Shown here in pieces: positions 9,238-18,773 of a stretch of 64,000 nucleotides of DNA (position 1 is the stretch's first letter; each line of letters begins with the position of its first letter). This stretch comes from Pseudomonas cerasi (GTDB lineage Bacteria; Pseudomonadota; Gammaproteobacteria; Pseudomonadales; Pseudomonadaceae). The stretch spans positions 4,931,001 through 4,995,000 of the forward strand of contig NZ_LT222319.1 of NCBI RefSeq assembly GCF_900074915.1, in the 5' to 3' direction. The notes beneath the pieces were generated by a model, which worked only from the letters and a program-made list of their open reading frames with translations, searched no databases and was not told the DNA's origin. A program made the position numbers and the translations under genes.

Positions 9238-9301
9238 CGGGGCCTGAAACCATTGAGTGGCGTTGTGATGAATTCCTCCTCATACCCGGTTTCAGGCCCC
9301 G
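9238..9301. repeat. perfect 14-bp inverted repeat with 36-nt loop
   Basis: CGGGGCCTGAAACC at 9238-9251 is perfectly complemented by 9288-9301. It lies in the 395-bp gap between the copper chaperone and the DUF6543 gene, about 170 bp before that gene. No T run follows the second arm, so a simple terminator is unlikely. No other gene is convincing in the gap; the short frame across it looks non-coding. Confidence 0.55.
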
Positions 9302-9473
9302 TCCTTACCTCAATCTCGCGCGTTTCCGAGACTTCCTACCTATCAGAGAGCCGATGCTGCAGTCCTCTGACTGCGCTGGCCGATACCCGCGTGCCTTTAA
9401 CCCTGACTATATGAAATGAACCGCCCGGCCAACGCCTCGAGCGGATCATCCATCATGCAGACGAATCGGCACC

Positions 9474-10760
9474 ATGAACTTACCGCTCACCGCATCAACC
9501 CAGGCTCTAAACGCCTCGCTTGCCAGCGATACCTATCCACCCGACTTCAGCAAGACGACCCAAGAACTGGCCCGTACCCTGCTGCATCCCCTCAAACCCG
9601 AGCTGGATGTCGAGACGACCTGGCTGACTTACCGTGACAGCGAGGTCGGATTCGACCACGGGAGCAACATACATAGGGTTCCGCTGATCCCAGGCCTGAT
9701 CGAATACTTCACCGGCCATTTGCAATGGATCGACAATGATGTAGTCGCTCTCCACCCGCCTCTCGACACGCCTTCTCCAACGCCTGACACACAGCAGCCT
9801 GACGTCAAGCCACCTGCCATTCAGCCGCTGGGGCGGGCAGCGACTGTAACGTTCTTCACCCAGGTCAGCGAGCAACTTGAGCAGTGCTACACACGAAATC
9901 TTGCAGACTACTGGAGCACTGCGACGCTTGATGGCGAAACCCGGAGCAGCCAGTTTGTCGCAGAGCAGATCGAGTGCCTGACATCCGAATGTGCGGTGCT
10001 GATCGCCCTGGGAAAGATGACGACCGGGCACTACAGCCTGCTTTCGGCCGCCCTTGGGCCCTGTGCCACAGATGCGACCGCGGGTCTCGCAGACTTGCAG
10101 CCGCACAGTGTTTACAGCCTGTCGGCACAAGACGGCGACGGCCCCTCGCTGTCGCTTTACGGTGCGTTTACCATTGCCCGGCGTCTTCGTGATGCGCCGG
10201 TCCAGCCAGACCTGGAAGAGCTGGAAGATGTACTTCTGTTTACGCCGCATGACGGGCTGGAAGCATTTGCCTCATTACAACAGTTGAACCACGCGCTTGT
10301 TCAGCGAGTGACTGAACCCGAGTACCGAGGACGTTTGGGCGACAGCGTCACCGCCGGGGAGGCAAGCCCCACCAAACCCACCCCCGTCTTGCAATGGCAA
10401 TACACCCTGATGGACGGCAATTTTCTCAGCCTGCTGCTTGCCCGGCAGGTTGTCGCGCAGCAGTCGGTCTTCGCTCAGGCTGTACAGCTGGCCCGCGCTC
10501 AGAAGATGGACGCGGTCTGTTTCGAGCAAACGATAGCGAGTTTGCTGAAACCCAGGATTTACTTCGACAACCACTGGCGACTCGACGGATTCGACAGCGA
10601 TCTGGTGCAAAGCCGAATGCCCGATTGGTGGAAAACCATGACGCTGACGCAGCGTCAGGCATGGCATCGCCAGGCAAAGCGGTTTGGCGAATTGGTGGTG
10701 AACATGCGCAAAGCCAGCAAGGAGCACTTCGGCCAGGCGGAAAATGACAGCCGCACCTAA
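9474..10760 (+). pseudogene. DUF6543 toxin-like protein, N-terminal part before a frameshift
   Basis: This fragment encodes 428 residues that look like the N-terminal region of a large DUF6543 (dermonecrotic-toxin-like) pseudomonad protein. No signal peptide or membrane segment is evident. It ends at a TAA at 10758, but homology-like reading continues at once in another frame (LTELIATLEDPQYL) without any start codon, joining the downstream 598-residue frame. A one-base change between 10748 and 10757 explains the break. The whole would be about 1063 residues. Ribosome-binding sequence before 9474 is weak. Confidence 0.6.
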
Positions 10761-10867
10761 CAGAGCTGATTGCCACGCTGGAAGATCCCCAATACCTCAG
10801 TAATTACCTTGACCTGCACCTGAAAACCTCGGCGTATGCACAGCAGCTCAAGCGGTCAGAAAAAGCC

Positions 10868-12664
10868 ATGTTGCGAGCTCAGATGAAGATGGCGCTGCTG
10901 GAGATCGAACAACAGGCTTTTGCACCCACCGGCCGCGAGTGGATCAAGGCTGTGCTGGATTCGCCAGGACTCCAAGGACGTCGAACCATCAACAAGCAAG
11001 CCATTGAAGTCCGTTTTTTCAGCGTCAACCAACTCAAGATGACCAACGTGATGCTGATTGCTCCAGCCGGAAAATTCGAGAAGGGGCCACTGGTGCTGTG
11101 CACGCTGGATGCTGCCGACGGTGTCGTTTTCCGCTGGTTCAACAGCATGTATCACCTGACCACCAGCTTTCTGGAAGAGGCACCCTTCCAGCAGTATCTG
11201 ATTCAGCAAATACCGGTTTCCAGGCGTCTTGAGACGCTGCATGCCATGCAGTACGAAAAGGAAGCGAAGCATTGGCGTCCACCCGAAGTATTTACCCAAC
11301 TGACGCTGCTACCGATCCCGTCAAGGCTGCTGCACCCCGTCGTGTTTGTCAGCCAGAGCAAAGACATTTACGAGGAAAATCACGAGACCAAGATCAACCT
11401 TCTGATCAACGAAGCCAAACGGCAGATGAGTCTGACCACCGGTACAGGGCAATCGGGTCTGGGCTTCGATCTGATCGCGAGCATTGCGATTCTGTTTCTG
11501 CCTGGCGCGATCATGATGCCTGTCGCGCTGGGCGCTGGCCTTTACAAAACCTGGAGCGCTTTTTCGAAAATCGATGAAAACGACCTGGAAGGCGCCGCCG
11601 AGGAGTTTCTGAGCGCCCTCAGCTATCTTGCCATTGCCTTGGTCGGGCACTTGGCGCTGGCCTTGAAGCCGGCAGGAAGCGCCGCAAAAATGGTGAGACG
11701 TCCGCACCTCGTACGCAGAGTCGGTCGTGATGGTCAGGCGCAGATCGGCTACCTCCTTTCGCACTCAAAGGCGCCGCGTTTCGCAGGCTCGAAATTGATC
11801 ACTGCCATGGACCCCAAAAGCTTCGTCGCCATTGAGGTAGAGGGCCAGACCTGCTTCATAAGCCGGCGGGCTAACGTGTTCGGCCACTCGCGCCTTTATC
11901 GGGTAAACCCGATGGATGCCACACAACTGGTGCACGGGCAGGAGTTTGCTCTTCGCAGCACGACCGGCGTCTGGAAAATCGCGGGCAAACAGATACCGCG
12001 CATGAGTCAATCGGCAATCCGCAGTGCCGAGGCGCGGCTGACCAGCCTGACAACTCTCTGGCCGGCGTCTCTGGAGGAAGCAAGTAGCATCGAACGCCTG
12101 AAGTTCGAGACCGACTACCTGACGCTGGCCCATACATCCAACGCAGAAAAATTTTCCGAAATAACCACCTACGTGGAAGGCGGTTCAACGGAGATCAACC
12201 CGCTGCTGCGAAGCGGCGTGCGCAATGCCACCACGCGCAGGTTTCTGCGTCAGTTCCATAAGCTCAAGGCATGGGAAGGCACTGCATTTCGCGCCACCTA
12301 TGTGTCCAGCAACGGGGTGGCATGCCTTGAGCGCGAAGTGGGTGCAGTGTTTACCGACAATGGCGTGCAGTCTGCATCGATGTCGCGAGCCAACGCCTCC
12401 AGATGGAGCCAGGACGGGTTCGTGAATCGCAACGCCAATGCCGAAAACCACCCGGTATTCTTCATCTTTGCACCGGCTGTTCCCAAGAAGAACATGTTCA
12501 CCGGCTTTCTTGGTGATCACGTGGCCATTGCGCCGGGGACATACGTGCAACTGGGTGCGACCAAGCGGGTCAACGGACAGCTGTTTGCCTGGTTCGATGC
12601 GCCCGAACAACTGGTTGATCAGACCTACGATCTCTATACCGGGGAACAGGAACTCTGGGTCTGA
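10868..12664 (+). pseudogene. DUF6543 toxin-like protein, C-terminal part with ADP-ribosyltransferase-like end
   Basis: 598 residues from the first ATG of this frame; the frame is open back to 10748. The first 170 residues match the DUF6543 style (PTGREWIKAVLDSP, then LLEEAPFQQYL-like blocks). A hydrophobic stretch follows at about residues 198-225 (IASIAILFLPGAIMMPVAL) and another near 252-270. The last 130 residues resemble an ADP-ribosyltransferase: GTAFRATYVS, then VGAVFTDNGVQSASMSRA, then IAPGTYVQLG. The usual ExE glutamates before the PGT turn are not seen. Probably a decayed toxin or effector; the C-terminal piece could still be made if an internal start is used. Confidence 0.6.
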
Positions 12665-12768
12665 AACCCGCACGCGGCTGATCCGGGAAGCCGGTCGTTA
12701 CTGGCCGGCGCTCCTGCAAAGCAGCCTTGCACCATTGCAGAGCCCGGAGCGCACGCGGGACAAAGCCT

Positions 12769-12785
12769 GGCCCCACCTTGGTGCA
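12769..12785 (+). promoter_or_regulatory. candidate NtrC binding site upstream of urtA
   Basis: GGCCCC, five bases, then GGTGCA matches the NtrC dyad TGCACC-N5-GGTGCA in 10 of 12 positions, with a perfect right half. It lies about 52 bp upstream of the candidate sigma54 element, which is a usable activator position. A further TGCACC half-site occurs at 12728-12733. Confidence 0.55.
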
Positions 12786-12836
12786 CACCTTCCACGAGCC
12801 GCGACACATTCGTTCCATTTTGCGACGTTTCTGCAT

Positions 12837-12853
12837 TGGCCCAGACCTTGCTA
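12837..12853 (+). promoter_or_regulatory. candidate sigma54 promoter for urtA
   Basis: TGGCCCAGACCTTGCTA has the invariant GG and GC doublets at 12838-12839 and 12850-12851, separated by exactly ten bases, and fits TGGCAC-N5-TTGCW well. It lies 66 bp before the urtA ATG and downstream of an NtrC-like site, which suits nitrogen-limited expression. Confidence 0.65.
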
Positions 12854-12919
12854 AAGCCTGAAAGAGCAAAAAATGCACCCCCGCCAAACCTCAAAACAAT
12901 GTACTAAGGGAGCCAGTCA

Positions 12920-14185
12920 ATGAAGCGTCGCAGCCTGATCAAAGCCTTTACCCTGTCCGCATCCATCGCCGCCATGGGGCTGACCTGGACCGTTCAGGCT
13001 GCCGAGACCATCAAGGTCGGCATTCTGCATTCGTTGTCCGGCACCATGGCCATCTCCGAGACATCGCTCAAGGACATGGCCTTGATGACCATCGACGAGA
13101 TCAACGCCAAAGGCGGCGTCAACGGCAAGATGCTGGAGCCGGTCGTCGTCGACCCGGCGTCCAACTGGCCGCTGTTCGCGGAAAAAGGCCGTCAGTTGCT
13201 GACCCAGGATAAAGTAGCCGTGGTATTCGGCTGCTGGACATCGGTGTCGCGCAAATCGGTGCTGCCGGTCTTCGAAGAACTCAACGGGCTGCTGTTCTAC
13301 CCGGTGCAGTACGAAGGCGAAGAGATGTCGCCCAATGTTTTCTACACCGGTGCTGCGCCTAACCAGCAGGCCATCCCTGCCGTCGAATATGTCATGAGTG
13401 AAGATGGCGGCTCGGCCAAGCGCTTCTTCCTGCTCGGCACCGACTACGTCTACCCGCGCACCACCAACAAGATTCTGCGCGCCTTCCTGCATTCCAAAGG
13501 GGTGAAAGATACCGATATCGAAGAGGTCTACACCCCGTTCGGTCACTCCGATTATCAAACCATCGTGGCCAACATCAAGAAGTTCTCCGCCGGTGGCAAG
13601 ACGGCCGTTATCTCCACCGTCAACGGCGACTCCAACGTGCCGTTTTACAAGGAACTGGCCAACCAGGGCCTGAACGCTACCGACGTGCCGGTTGTGGCCT
13701 TCTCGGTAGGCGAAGAAGAACTGCGCGGCATCGACACCAAGCCACTGGTAGGCCATCTGGCCGCCTGGAACTACTTCCAGTCGGTGGAAAACCCGGTCAA
13801 CAAGAAGTTCGTGGCTGACTGGAAGGCCTACGCCAAAAAGAAAAACCTGCCAGGCGCTGACAAGGCCGTGACCAACGACCCGATGGAAGCCACGTATGTC
13901 GGCATTCACATGTGGGCGCAGGCGGTCGAGAAAGCCAAATCCACCGACGTGGACAAGGTCCGTGAAGCCATGGCCGGACAAACGTTCGCCGCGCCGTCGG
14001 GCTTTACCCTGACCATGGACAAGACCAACCATCACTTGCACAAGCCAGTGATGATCGGCGAAATCCAGGACGACGGTCAGTTCAACGTTGTGTGGCAGAC
14101 CAAAGAGCCGATCCGCGCCCAGCCTTGGAGCCCGTACATCCCTGGTAACGACAAGAAGCCGGACGCCCCGGCGAAGAGCAACTGA
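12920..14185 (+). CDS. urtA: urea ABC transporter substrate-binding protein
   Basis: This 421-residue periplasmic binding protein of the amide/urea class (FmdD/UrtA) delivers urea to the UrtBCDE transporter. The N-terminus has a twin-arginine-like leader (KRRSLIKAF, hydrophobic core, cut near VQAAE). The mature part starts IKVGILHSLSGTMAISE, typical of UrtA. A GGGAG ribosome-binding site precedes the ATG. It is the first gene of the urt-ure locus, behind an apparent NtrC/sigma54 promoter and followed by a REP element before urtB. Confidence 0.95.
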   Translation: MKRRSLIKAFTLSASIAAMGLTWTVQAAETIKVGILHSLSGTMAISETSLKDMALMTIDEINAKGGVNGKMLEPVVVDPASNWPLFAEKGRQLLTQDKVAVVFGCWTSVSRKSVLPVFEELNGLLFYPVQYEGEEMSPNVFYTGAAPNQQAIPAVEYVMSEDGGSAKRFFLLGTDYVYPRTTNKILRAFLHSKGVKDTDIEEVYTPFGHSDYQTIVANIKKFSAGGKTAVISTVNGDSNVPFYKELANQGLNATDVPVVAFSVGEEELRGIDTKPLVGHLAAWNYFQSVENPVNKKFVADWKAYAKKKNLPGADKAVTNDPMEATYVGIHMWAQAVEKAKSTDVDKVREAMAGQTFAAPSGFTLTMDKTNHHLHKPVMIGEIQDDGQFNVVWQTKEPIRAQPWSPYIPGNDKKPDAPAKSN

Positions 14186-14204
14186 CCCCCTATCAACACA
14201 GCCT

Positions 14205-14333
14205 GATCGTTCCCACGCTCCAGCGTGGGAACGCAGTTCTGGACGCTCCGCGTCCGATCCTGAGCGCGCGACTCGGTGCATGGTTGACGCAGAGCGTCAC
14301 GAAAAGCATTCCCACGCAGAGCGTGAGGAACGA
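14205..14333. repeat. REP element between urtA and urtB
   Basis: Contains the palindrome GTTCCCACGCTC CAGCGTGGGAAC (14208-14231). A second, inverted and less perfect copy ends near 14333 (CCCACGCAGAGCGTGAGGAA). This is a different REP class from the array at 7231. It fills most of the urtA-urtB gap and could stabilise the urtA message or reduce read-through. Confidence 0.8.
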
Positions 14334-14399
14334 GCAGCGTCAGGGCGAACAGCCACGAATGTCTAGTGGAACGCCATAACAGACCAAGGCCATATTGAT

Positions 14400-15989
14400 A
14401 TGCCTTCTTATTTCTACCGTTTGATCCTCGCCATCAGCCTGCTGCTGCCTTTGGCTGCCCAGGCCGGTGATGCCAGTGACTTTGTCGCAGCCAGTTCTTC
14501 GCAACAGGCAGAGCTGCTGGAGGCCTGGGCCGCCAAGCCTGTGCCGGAACGCGTCGAGCTGCTTGAAGCCTTGCGCGATGGCCGTGTAGGTGCTGACAGC
14601 AGCAAGCGCGCCTGGATCGAAAACAACGATCAATACGTGGCCGTCGATGCACAGGCTCCTGCCGCCGCCGATGCTCCAACGCCTGACGAACCGCGTAAAT
14701 TGCGCTTGAACAACCGGCTGCGTGGCCTGGTTGAAACGGCGCTGGCCAGCCATCAGTTGCTGGCAGCCGACACACAACTGCGCATGGCCGCGGCCCTGCA
14801 ATTGCAAAAAAGCGCGCGCCCTGCACAACTCGAGTTGCTGACCGAACGCGTGGCCAGCGAATCCGACTCAAGCGTCAAAAGCGCGCTGACCCTGGCGCTG
14901 GCCAACCTGCAAATGGTCGATTCCAGCCCGACAGTACGTCTGGCTGCCGTGCGGCGGCTGGGCGAAACCGGTGATCCGCTGGCGCGTACCCGTCTTGAAT
15001 CATTGCTGGCACCCGGCGTGGAAACCGACGCTTCGGTACGCGTGGCGGCTGAAACCAGCCTGGCGCAGGTCAAGCGCAAGCTGATGATCGGTGAAATCCT
15101 CGGTCAGGCGTTCAGCGGCATGTCGCTGGGCTCGATCCTGTTGCTGGCGGCGCTGGGTCTGGCGATCACCTTCGGCCTGCTGGGTGTGATCAACATGGCC
15201 CATGGCGAGATGCTGATGCTGGGAGCCTACTCCACCTACGTTGTGCAACTGATGCTGCAGCGCTATGCACCGGGGGCCATCGAGTACTACCCGCTGATCG
15301 CGCTGCCAGTGGCGTTCTTTGTCACCGCCGCGATCGGCATGGCTCTGGAACGTACGGTCATTCGTCACCTGTATGGCCGCCCGCTGGAAACGCTGCTTGC
15401 AACTTGGGGCATCAGTCTGATGCTGATTCAGGCCGTGCGTCTTGCCTTCGGCGCGCAGAACGTTGAAGTCGCCAACCCGCAATGGCTGTCGGGTGGCATC
15501 CAGGTGCTGCCTAATCTGGTGCTGCCTTACAACCGCATCGTGATCATCGCCTTCGCGCTGTTCGTGGTGGTACTGACCTGGCTGCTGCTGAACAAGACCC
15601 GCCTGGGCCTGAACGTGCGCGCCGTCACCCAAAACCGCAACATGGCCGCCTGCTGTGGCGTACCGACCGGGCGCATCGACATGATGGCCTTCGGTCTGGG
15701 CTCAGGTATCGCTGGTCTGGGGGGTGTTGCCCTGAGCCAGATCGGCAACGTGGGTCCTGATCTTGGGCAAAGCTACATCATCGATTCGTTCCTGGTGGTC
15801 GTGCTCGGTGGCGTCGGGCAACTGGCCGGCAGCGTGATGGCGGCCTTCGGGCTGGGCATCGCCAACAAGATTCTAGAACCGCAAATCGGCGCTGTATTGG
15901 GCAAGATCCTGATTCTGGCGCTGATCATTCTGTTTATCCAGAAACGTCCGCAAGGCCTCTTCGCACTGAAAGGACGGGTGATCGACTGA
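14400..15989 (+). CDS. urtB: urea ABC transporter permease UrtB
   Basis: This 529-residue LivH-type inner-membrane permease forms the urea channel with UrtC. A signal-like segment (residues 1-22) is followed by a soluble region of about 210 residues with HEAT-like alpha-helical character, as is usual for UrtB. The LivH-like membrane domain starts near residue 235 (LGQAFSGMSLGSILLLAALG), with about eight membrane spans. The GVINMAHGEMLMLGAY segment is the family signature. The stop shares one base with the urtC start. Confidence 0.94.
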   Translation: MPSYFYRLILAISLLLPLAAQAGDASDFVAASSSQQAELLEAWAAKPVPERVELLEALRDGRVGADSSKRAWIENNDQYVAVDAQAPAAADAPTPDEPRKLRLNNRLRGLVETALASHQLLAADTQLRMAAALQLQKSARPAQLELLTERVASESDSSVKSALTLALANLQMVDSSPTVRLAAVRRLGETGDPLARTRLESLLAPGVETDASVRVAAETSLAQVKRKLMIGEILGQAFSGMSLGSILLLAALGLAITFGLLGVINMAHGEMLMLGAYSTYVVQLMLQRYAPGAIEYYPLIALPVAFFVTAAIGMALERTVIRHLYGRPLETLLATWGISLMLIQAVRLAFGAQNVEVANPQWLSGGIQVLPNLVLPYNRIVIIAFALFVVVLTWLLLNKTRLGLNVRAVTQNRNMAACCGVPTGRIDMMAFGLGSGIAGLGGVALSQIGNVGPDLGQSYIIDSFLVVVLGGVGQLAGSVMAAFGLGIANKILEPQIGAVLGKILILALIILFIQKRPQGLFALKGRVID

Positions 15990-17068
15990 TGAGCCAGCCA
16001 TTGATAGTAACTGCCGCGCAAAAAGTCGGGCCAAGAGGCACGCTGACTGCAGGTTGCGTAATACTGGCGGTGCTGCTGGCACTGCCGCTGCTGTCGTTGC
16101 TGCCTGCCGATAACGGCTTTCAGGTCTCGGCCTACACCCTGACCCTGGTGGGCAAGATCCTCTGCTACGCCATTGTCGCGCTGGCGCTGGATCTGGTCTG
16201 GGGCTATGCCGGGCTATTGTCGCTGGGCCACGGCCTGTTCTTCGCGCTGGGCGGTTATGCCATGGGCATGTACCTGATGCGCGAGGCCGCAGGCGACGGT
16301 TTGCCTGCGTTCATGACCTTCCTGTCGTGGACCGAGCTGCCGTGGTACTGGGCAGGTACCGACCATTTCCTCTGGGCGATGTGCCTGGTGGTATTGGCAC
16401 CGGGACTGCTGGCGCTGGTATTCGGCTTCTTCGCCTTCCGCTCGCGGATCAAGGGCGTGTACTTTTCGATCATGACCCAGGCGCTGACCTTCGCCGGCAT
16501 GCTGCTGTTCTTTCGCAACGAGACCGGCTTTGGCGGCAACAACGGCTTCACCAACTTCCGCAGCATTCTGGGCTTCAGCATCAGTTCACAAGGGACCAGA
16601 GCCGCGCTGTTTCTGGCCACGGTCGCATTGCTGGTGGCCAGTCTGTACATCGGCTGGTGCCTGGCGCAGAGCAAGTTCGGCCGCGTGCTGACGGCACTGC
16701 GCGATGCGGAAAACCGCCTGATGTTCTGCGGTTACGATCCGCGCGGCTTCAAACTGTTCGTCTGGGTCCTGAGCGCTGTGCTGTGCGGTCTGGCTGGGGC
16801 CTTGTATGTGCCGCAGGTCGGCATTATCAACCCCAGCGAAATGTCGCCGACCAACTCCATTGAAGCCGCTGTCTGGGTTGCCCTGGGTGGCCGCGGCACG
16901 CTGATCGGCCCGCTGCTGGGCGCAGGTCTGGTGAACGGCATGAAGAGCTGGTTCACCATGGCCTTCCCGGAATACTGGCTGTTCTTTCTTGGCGCGCTGT
17001 TCATCATCGTCACGCTGTATCTGCCCAAGGGCGTGATCGGCATGCTGAAGAAAAGGAGCGAGCAATGA
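15989..17068 (+). CDS. urtC: urea ABC transporter permease UrtC
   Basis: This 359-residue LivM-type permease pairs with UrtB. About nine or ten hydrophobic spans are visible, and the signature segment WGYAGLLSLGHGLFFALGGY lies near residue 71. The cytoplasmic loop with LRDAENRLMFCGY is the ATPase-coupling region. Length is normal. The gene overlaps urtB by one base and urtD by four, so transporter subunits are translationally coupled. Confidence 0.94.
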   Translation: MSQPLIVTAAQKVGPRGTLTAGCVILAVLLALPLLSLLPADNGFQVSAYTLTLVGKILCYAIVALALDLVWGYAGLLSLGHGLFFALGGYAMGMYLMREAAGDGLPAFMTFLSWTELPWYWAGTDHFLWAMCLVVLAPGLLALVFGFFAFRSRIKGVYFSIMTQALTFAGMLLFFRNETGFGGNNGFTNFRSILGFSISSQGTRAALFLATVALLVASLYIGWCLAQSKFGRVLTALRDAENRLMFCGYDPRGFKLFVWVLSAVLCGLAGALYVPQVGIINPSEMSPTNSIEAAVWVALGGRGTLIGPLLGAGLVNGMKSWFTMAFPEYWLFFLGALFIIVTLYLPKGVIGMLKKRSEQ

Positions 17069-17925
17069 AAACCACTCCGACCCCGTCTTTCATGCTTGAA
17101 CCGATCCTGGCGCCAAACTCCGATGCCGGCACCAGCCGCGACGCAGTGGGGCTCGGCAAAAGCGCCGGCAAAGGCCTCAACACTCGCCACGGTACGATCC
17201 TGACGCTGGAAGACATCAGCGTCAGCTTCGACGGCTTCAAGGCCCTGAACGATCTGAATCTGTACATCGGCGTAGGCGAACTGCGCTGCATCATCGGCCC
17301 CAACGGCGCGGGCAAGACCACGCTGATGGACGTCATCACCGGCAAGACCCGGCCCAGCCACGGCAAGGCCTGGTTCGGTGAAACGCTGGACCTGACGCAG
17401 ATGACCGAAGTGCAGATTGCCCAGGCTGGCATCGGCCGCAAGTTCCAGAAACCCACAGTATTCGAGGCCTTGAGCGTGTTCGAAAACCTCGAACTGGCGC
17501 AGAAGACCGACAAATCGGTGTGGGCCAGTTTGCGTGCGCGGTTGAGCGGCGAACAACAGGACCGGATCGGTGAGGTGCTGGAAACGATCCGCCTGACCAG
17601 CTCGATGCAGCGCCCTGCAGGCTTGCTGTCCCACGGCCAGAAGCAGTTTCTGGAGATTGGCATGCTGCTGGTGCAGGACCCGCAATTACTCATGCTCGAC
17701 GAGCCGGTGGCGGGCATGACCGATGCCGAAACCGAATTTACCGCCGAGCTGTTCAAGAGCCTCGCCGGCAAGCACTCGCTGATGGTGGTTGAGCACGACA
17801 TGGGTTTCGTCGGCTCGATTGCCGACCATGTCACCGTGCTGCACCAGGGCAGCGTACTGGCTGAAGGCTCGCTGAACGACGTACAGGCCGATGAACGCGT
17901 GATCGAAGTGTATTTGGGACGCTGA
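17065..17925 (+). CDS. urtD: urea ABC transporter ATP-binding protein UrtD
   Basis: This 286-residue LivG-type ATPase energises urea import. Walker A is GPNGAGKTT near residue 78, the signature region reads LSHGQKQFLEIGMLL, and Walker B is LLMLDEPVAGM. The ABC domain is preceded by about 48 residues of low-complexity N-terminal extension, longer than in most LivG proteins. A start just before TILTLEDISVSF would give the compact form, but the ATG coupled to urtC has a good AGGAG site. Confidence 0.93.
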   Translation: MKTTPTPSFMLEPILAPNSDAGTSRDAVGLGKSAGKGLNTRHGTILTLEDISVSFDGFKALNDLNLYIGVGELRCIIGPNGAGKTTLMDVITGKTRPSHGKAWFGETLDLTQMTEVQIAQAGIGRKFQKPTVFEALSVFENLELAQKTDKSVWASLRARLSGEQQDRIGEVLETIRLTSSMQRPAGLLSHGQKQFLEIGMLLVQDPQLLMLDEPVAGMTDAETEFTAELFKSLAGKHSLMVVEHDMGFVGSIADHVTVLHQGSVLAEGSLNDVQADERVIEVYLGR

Positions 17926-17934
17926 CGCAACGAA

Positions 17935-18010
17935 CTGATCGTTCCGGCGCGCTGCGCGGGAATACCTGTCCAGACGCCCCGCGTCGCAACACTGCGATTA
18001 CGCTGCAATA
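17935..18010. repeat. degenerate REP between urtD and urtE
   Basis: CTGATCGTTCC, a GC-rich palindromic core (GCGCGCTGCGCGGGAA) and CAGACGCCCCGCGTCG resemble the class of REP seen at 14205, with decay. It occupies most of the 101-bp gap inside an otherwise tightly packed transporter operon. Confidence 0.5.
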
Positions 18011-18026
18011 GACGAGAACACCCACC

Positions 18027-18725
18027 ATGCTCCAGGTCGAAAAGCTTCATCAGTATTACGGCGGCAGCCACATTCTTCGCGGTCTGTCGTTCGATGTGAA
18101 GGTCGGTGAAGTCACCTGCCTGCTGGGCCGCAACGGCGTGGGCAAGACCACGTTTTTACGCGTGCTGATGGGCCTGCTGCCATCCAAGGAAGGTTCGGTG
18201 CAGTGGGAAGGCAAGACCATCACCCAGTTCAAGACGCATCAACGGGTACATGCCGGGATCGCTTACGTGCCGCAGGGCCGGGAAATATTCGGCCGGCTGA
18301 CGGTCGAGGAAAATCTGCTAATGGGCCTGTCCCGTTTTCCGGGCTCCGAGGCCAAGGAAGTGCCGGCCTTCATCTACGAGTTGTTCCCGGTGCTGCTGCA
18401 AATGAAGCACCGCCGCGGCGGCGATCTGTCCGGTGGTCAGCAGCAGCAACTGGCCATAGGCCGGGCATTGGCGAGCCGTCCACGCCTGCTGATTCTCGAC
18501 GAGCCCACCGAAGGTATTCAGCCCTCGGTGATCAAGGAAATCGGCGCCGTCATCAAAAAGCTCGCCGAGCGTGGCGACATGGCGATTCTGCTGGTCGAGC
18601 AGTTCTACGACTTCGCCGCGGAGCTGGCCGATCAGTACCTGGTGATGTCGCGGGGCGAGATCGTCCAGCAGGGCCGTGGCGAGAACATGGAGACCGACGG
18701 CGTTCGTGGTCTGGTCACTATTTGA
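18027..18725 (+). CDS. urtE: urea ABC transporter ATP-binding protein UrtE
   Basis: This 232-residue LivF-type ATPase is the partner of UrtD. Walker A is GRNGVGKTT near residue 34, the ABC signature is LSGGQQQQLAIGRAL, and Walker B is LLILDEPTEGIQPS, followed by the switch region LLVEQ. Normal length. It is the last transporter gene, 48 bp before ureD. Confidence 0.94.
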   Translation: MLQVEKLHQYYGGSHILRGLSFDVKVGEVTCLLGRNGVGKTTFLRVLMGLLPSKEGSVQWEGKTITQFKTHQRVHAGIAYVPQGREIFGRLTVEENLLMGLSRFPGSEAKEVPAFIYELFPVLLQMKHRRGGDLSGGQQQQLAIGRALASRPRLLILDEPTEGIQPSVIKEIGAVIKKLAERGDMAILLVEQFYDFAAELADQYLVMSRGEIVQQGRGENMETDGVRGLVTI

Positions 18726-18773
18726 TGCGCCAATCCGTTATCGTGCAGCATTCGACAAGCCAATGAAGACACC

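Noticed and set aside
9201..9419. 72-codon frame upstream of the toxin-like gene
   Set aside because: It runs across the inverted repeat, has no ribosome-binding site and has no family resemblance.
9079..9473. hrp box that would make the toxin-like protein a type III effector
   Set aside because: No GGAACC-N15/16-CCACNNA was found upstream, and the protein lacks an obvious type III secretion leader.
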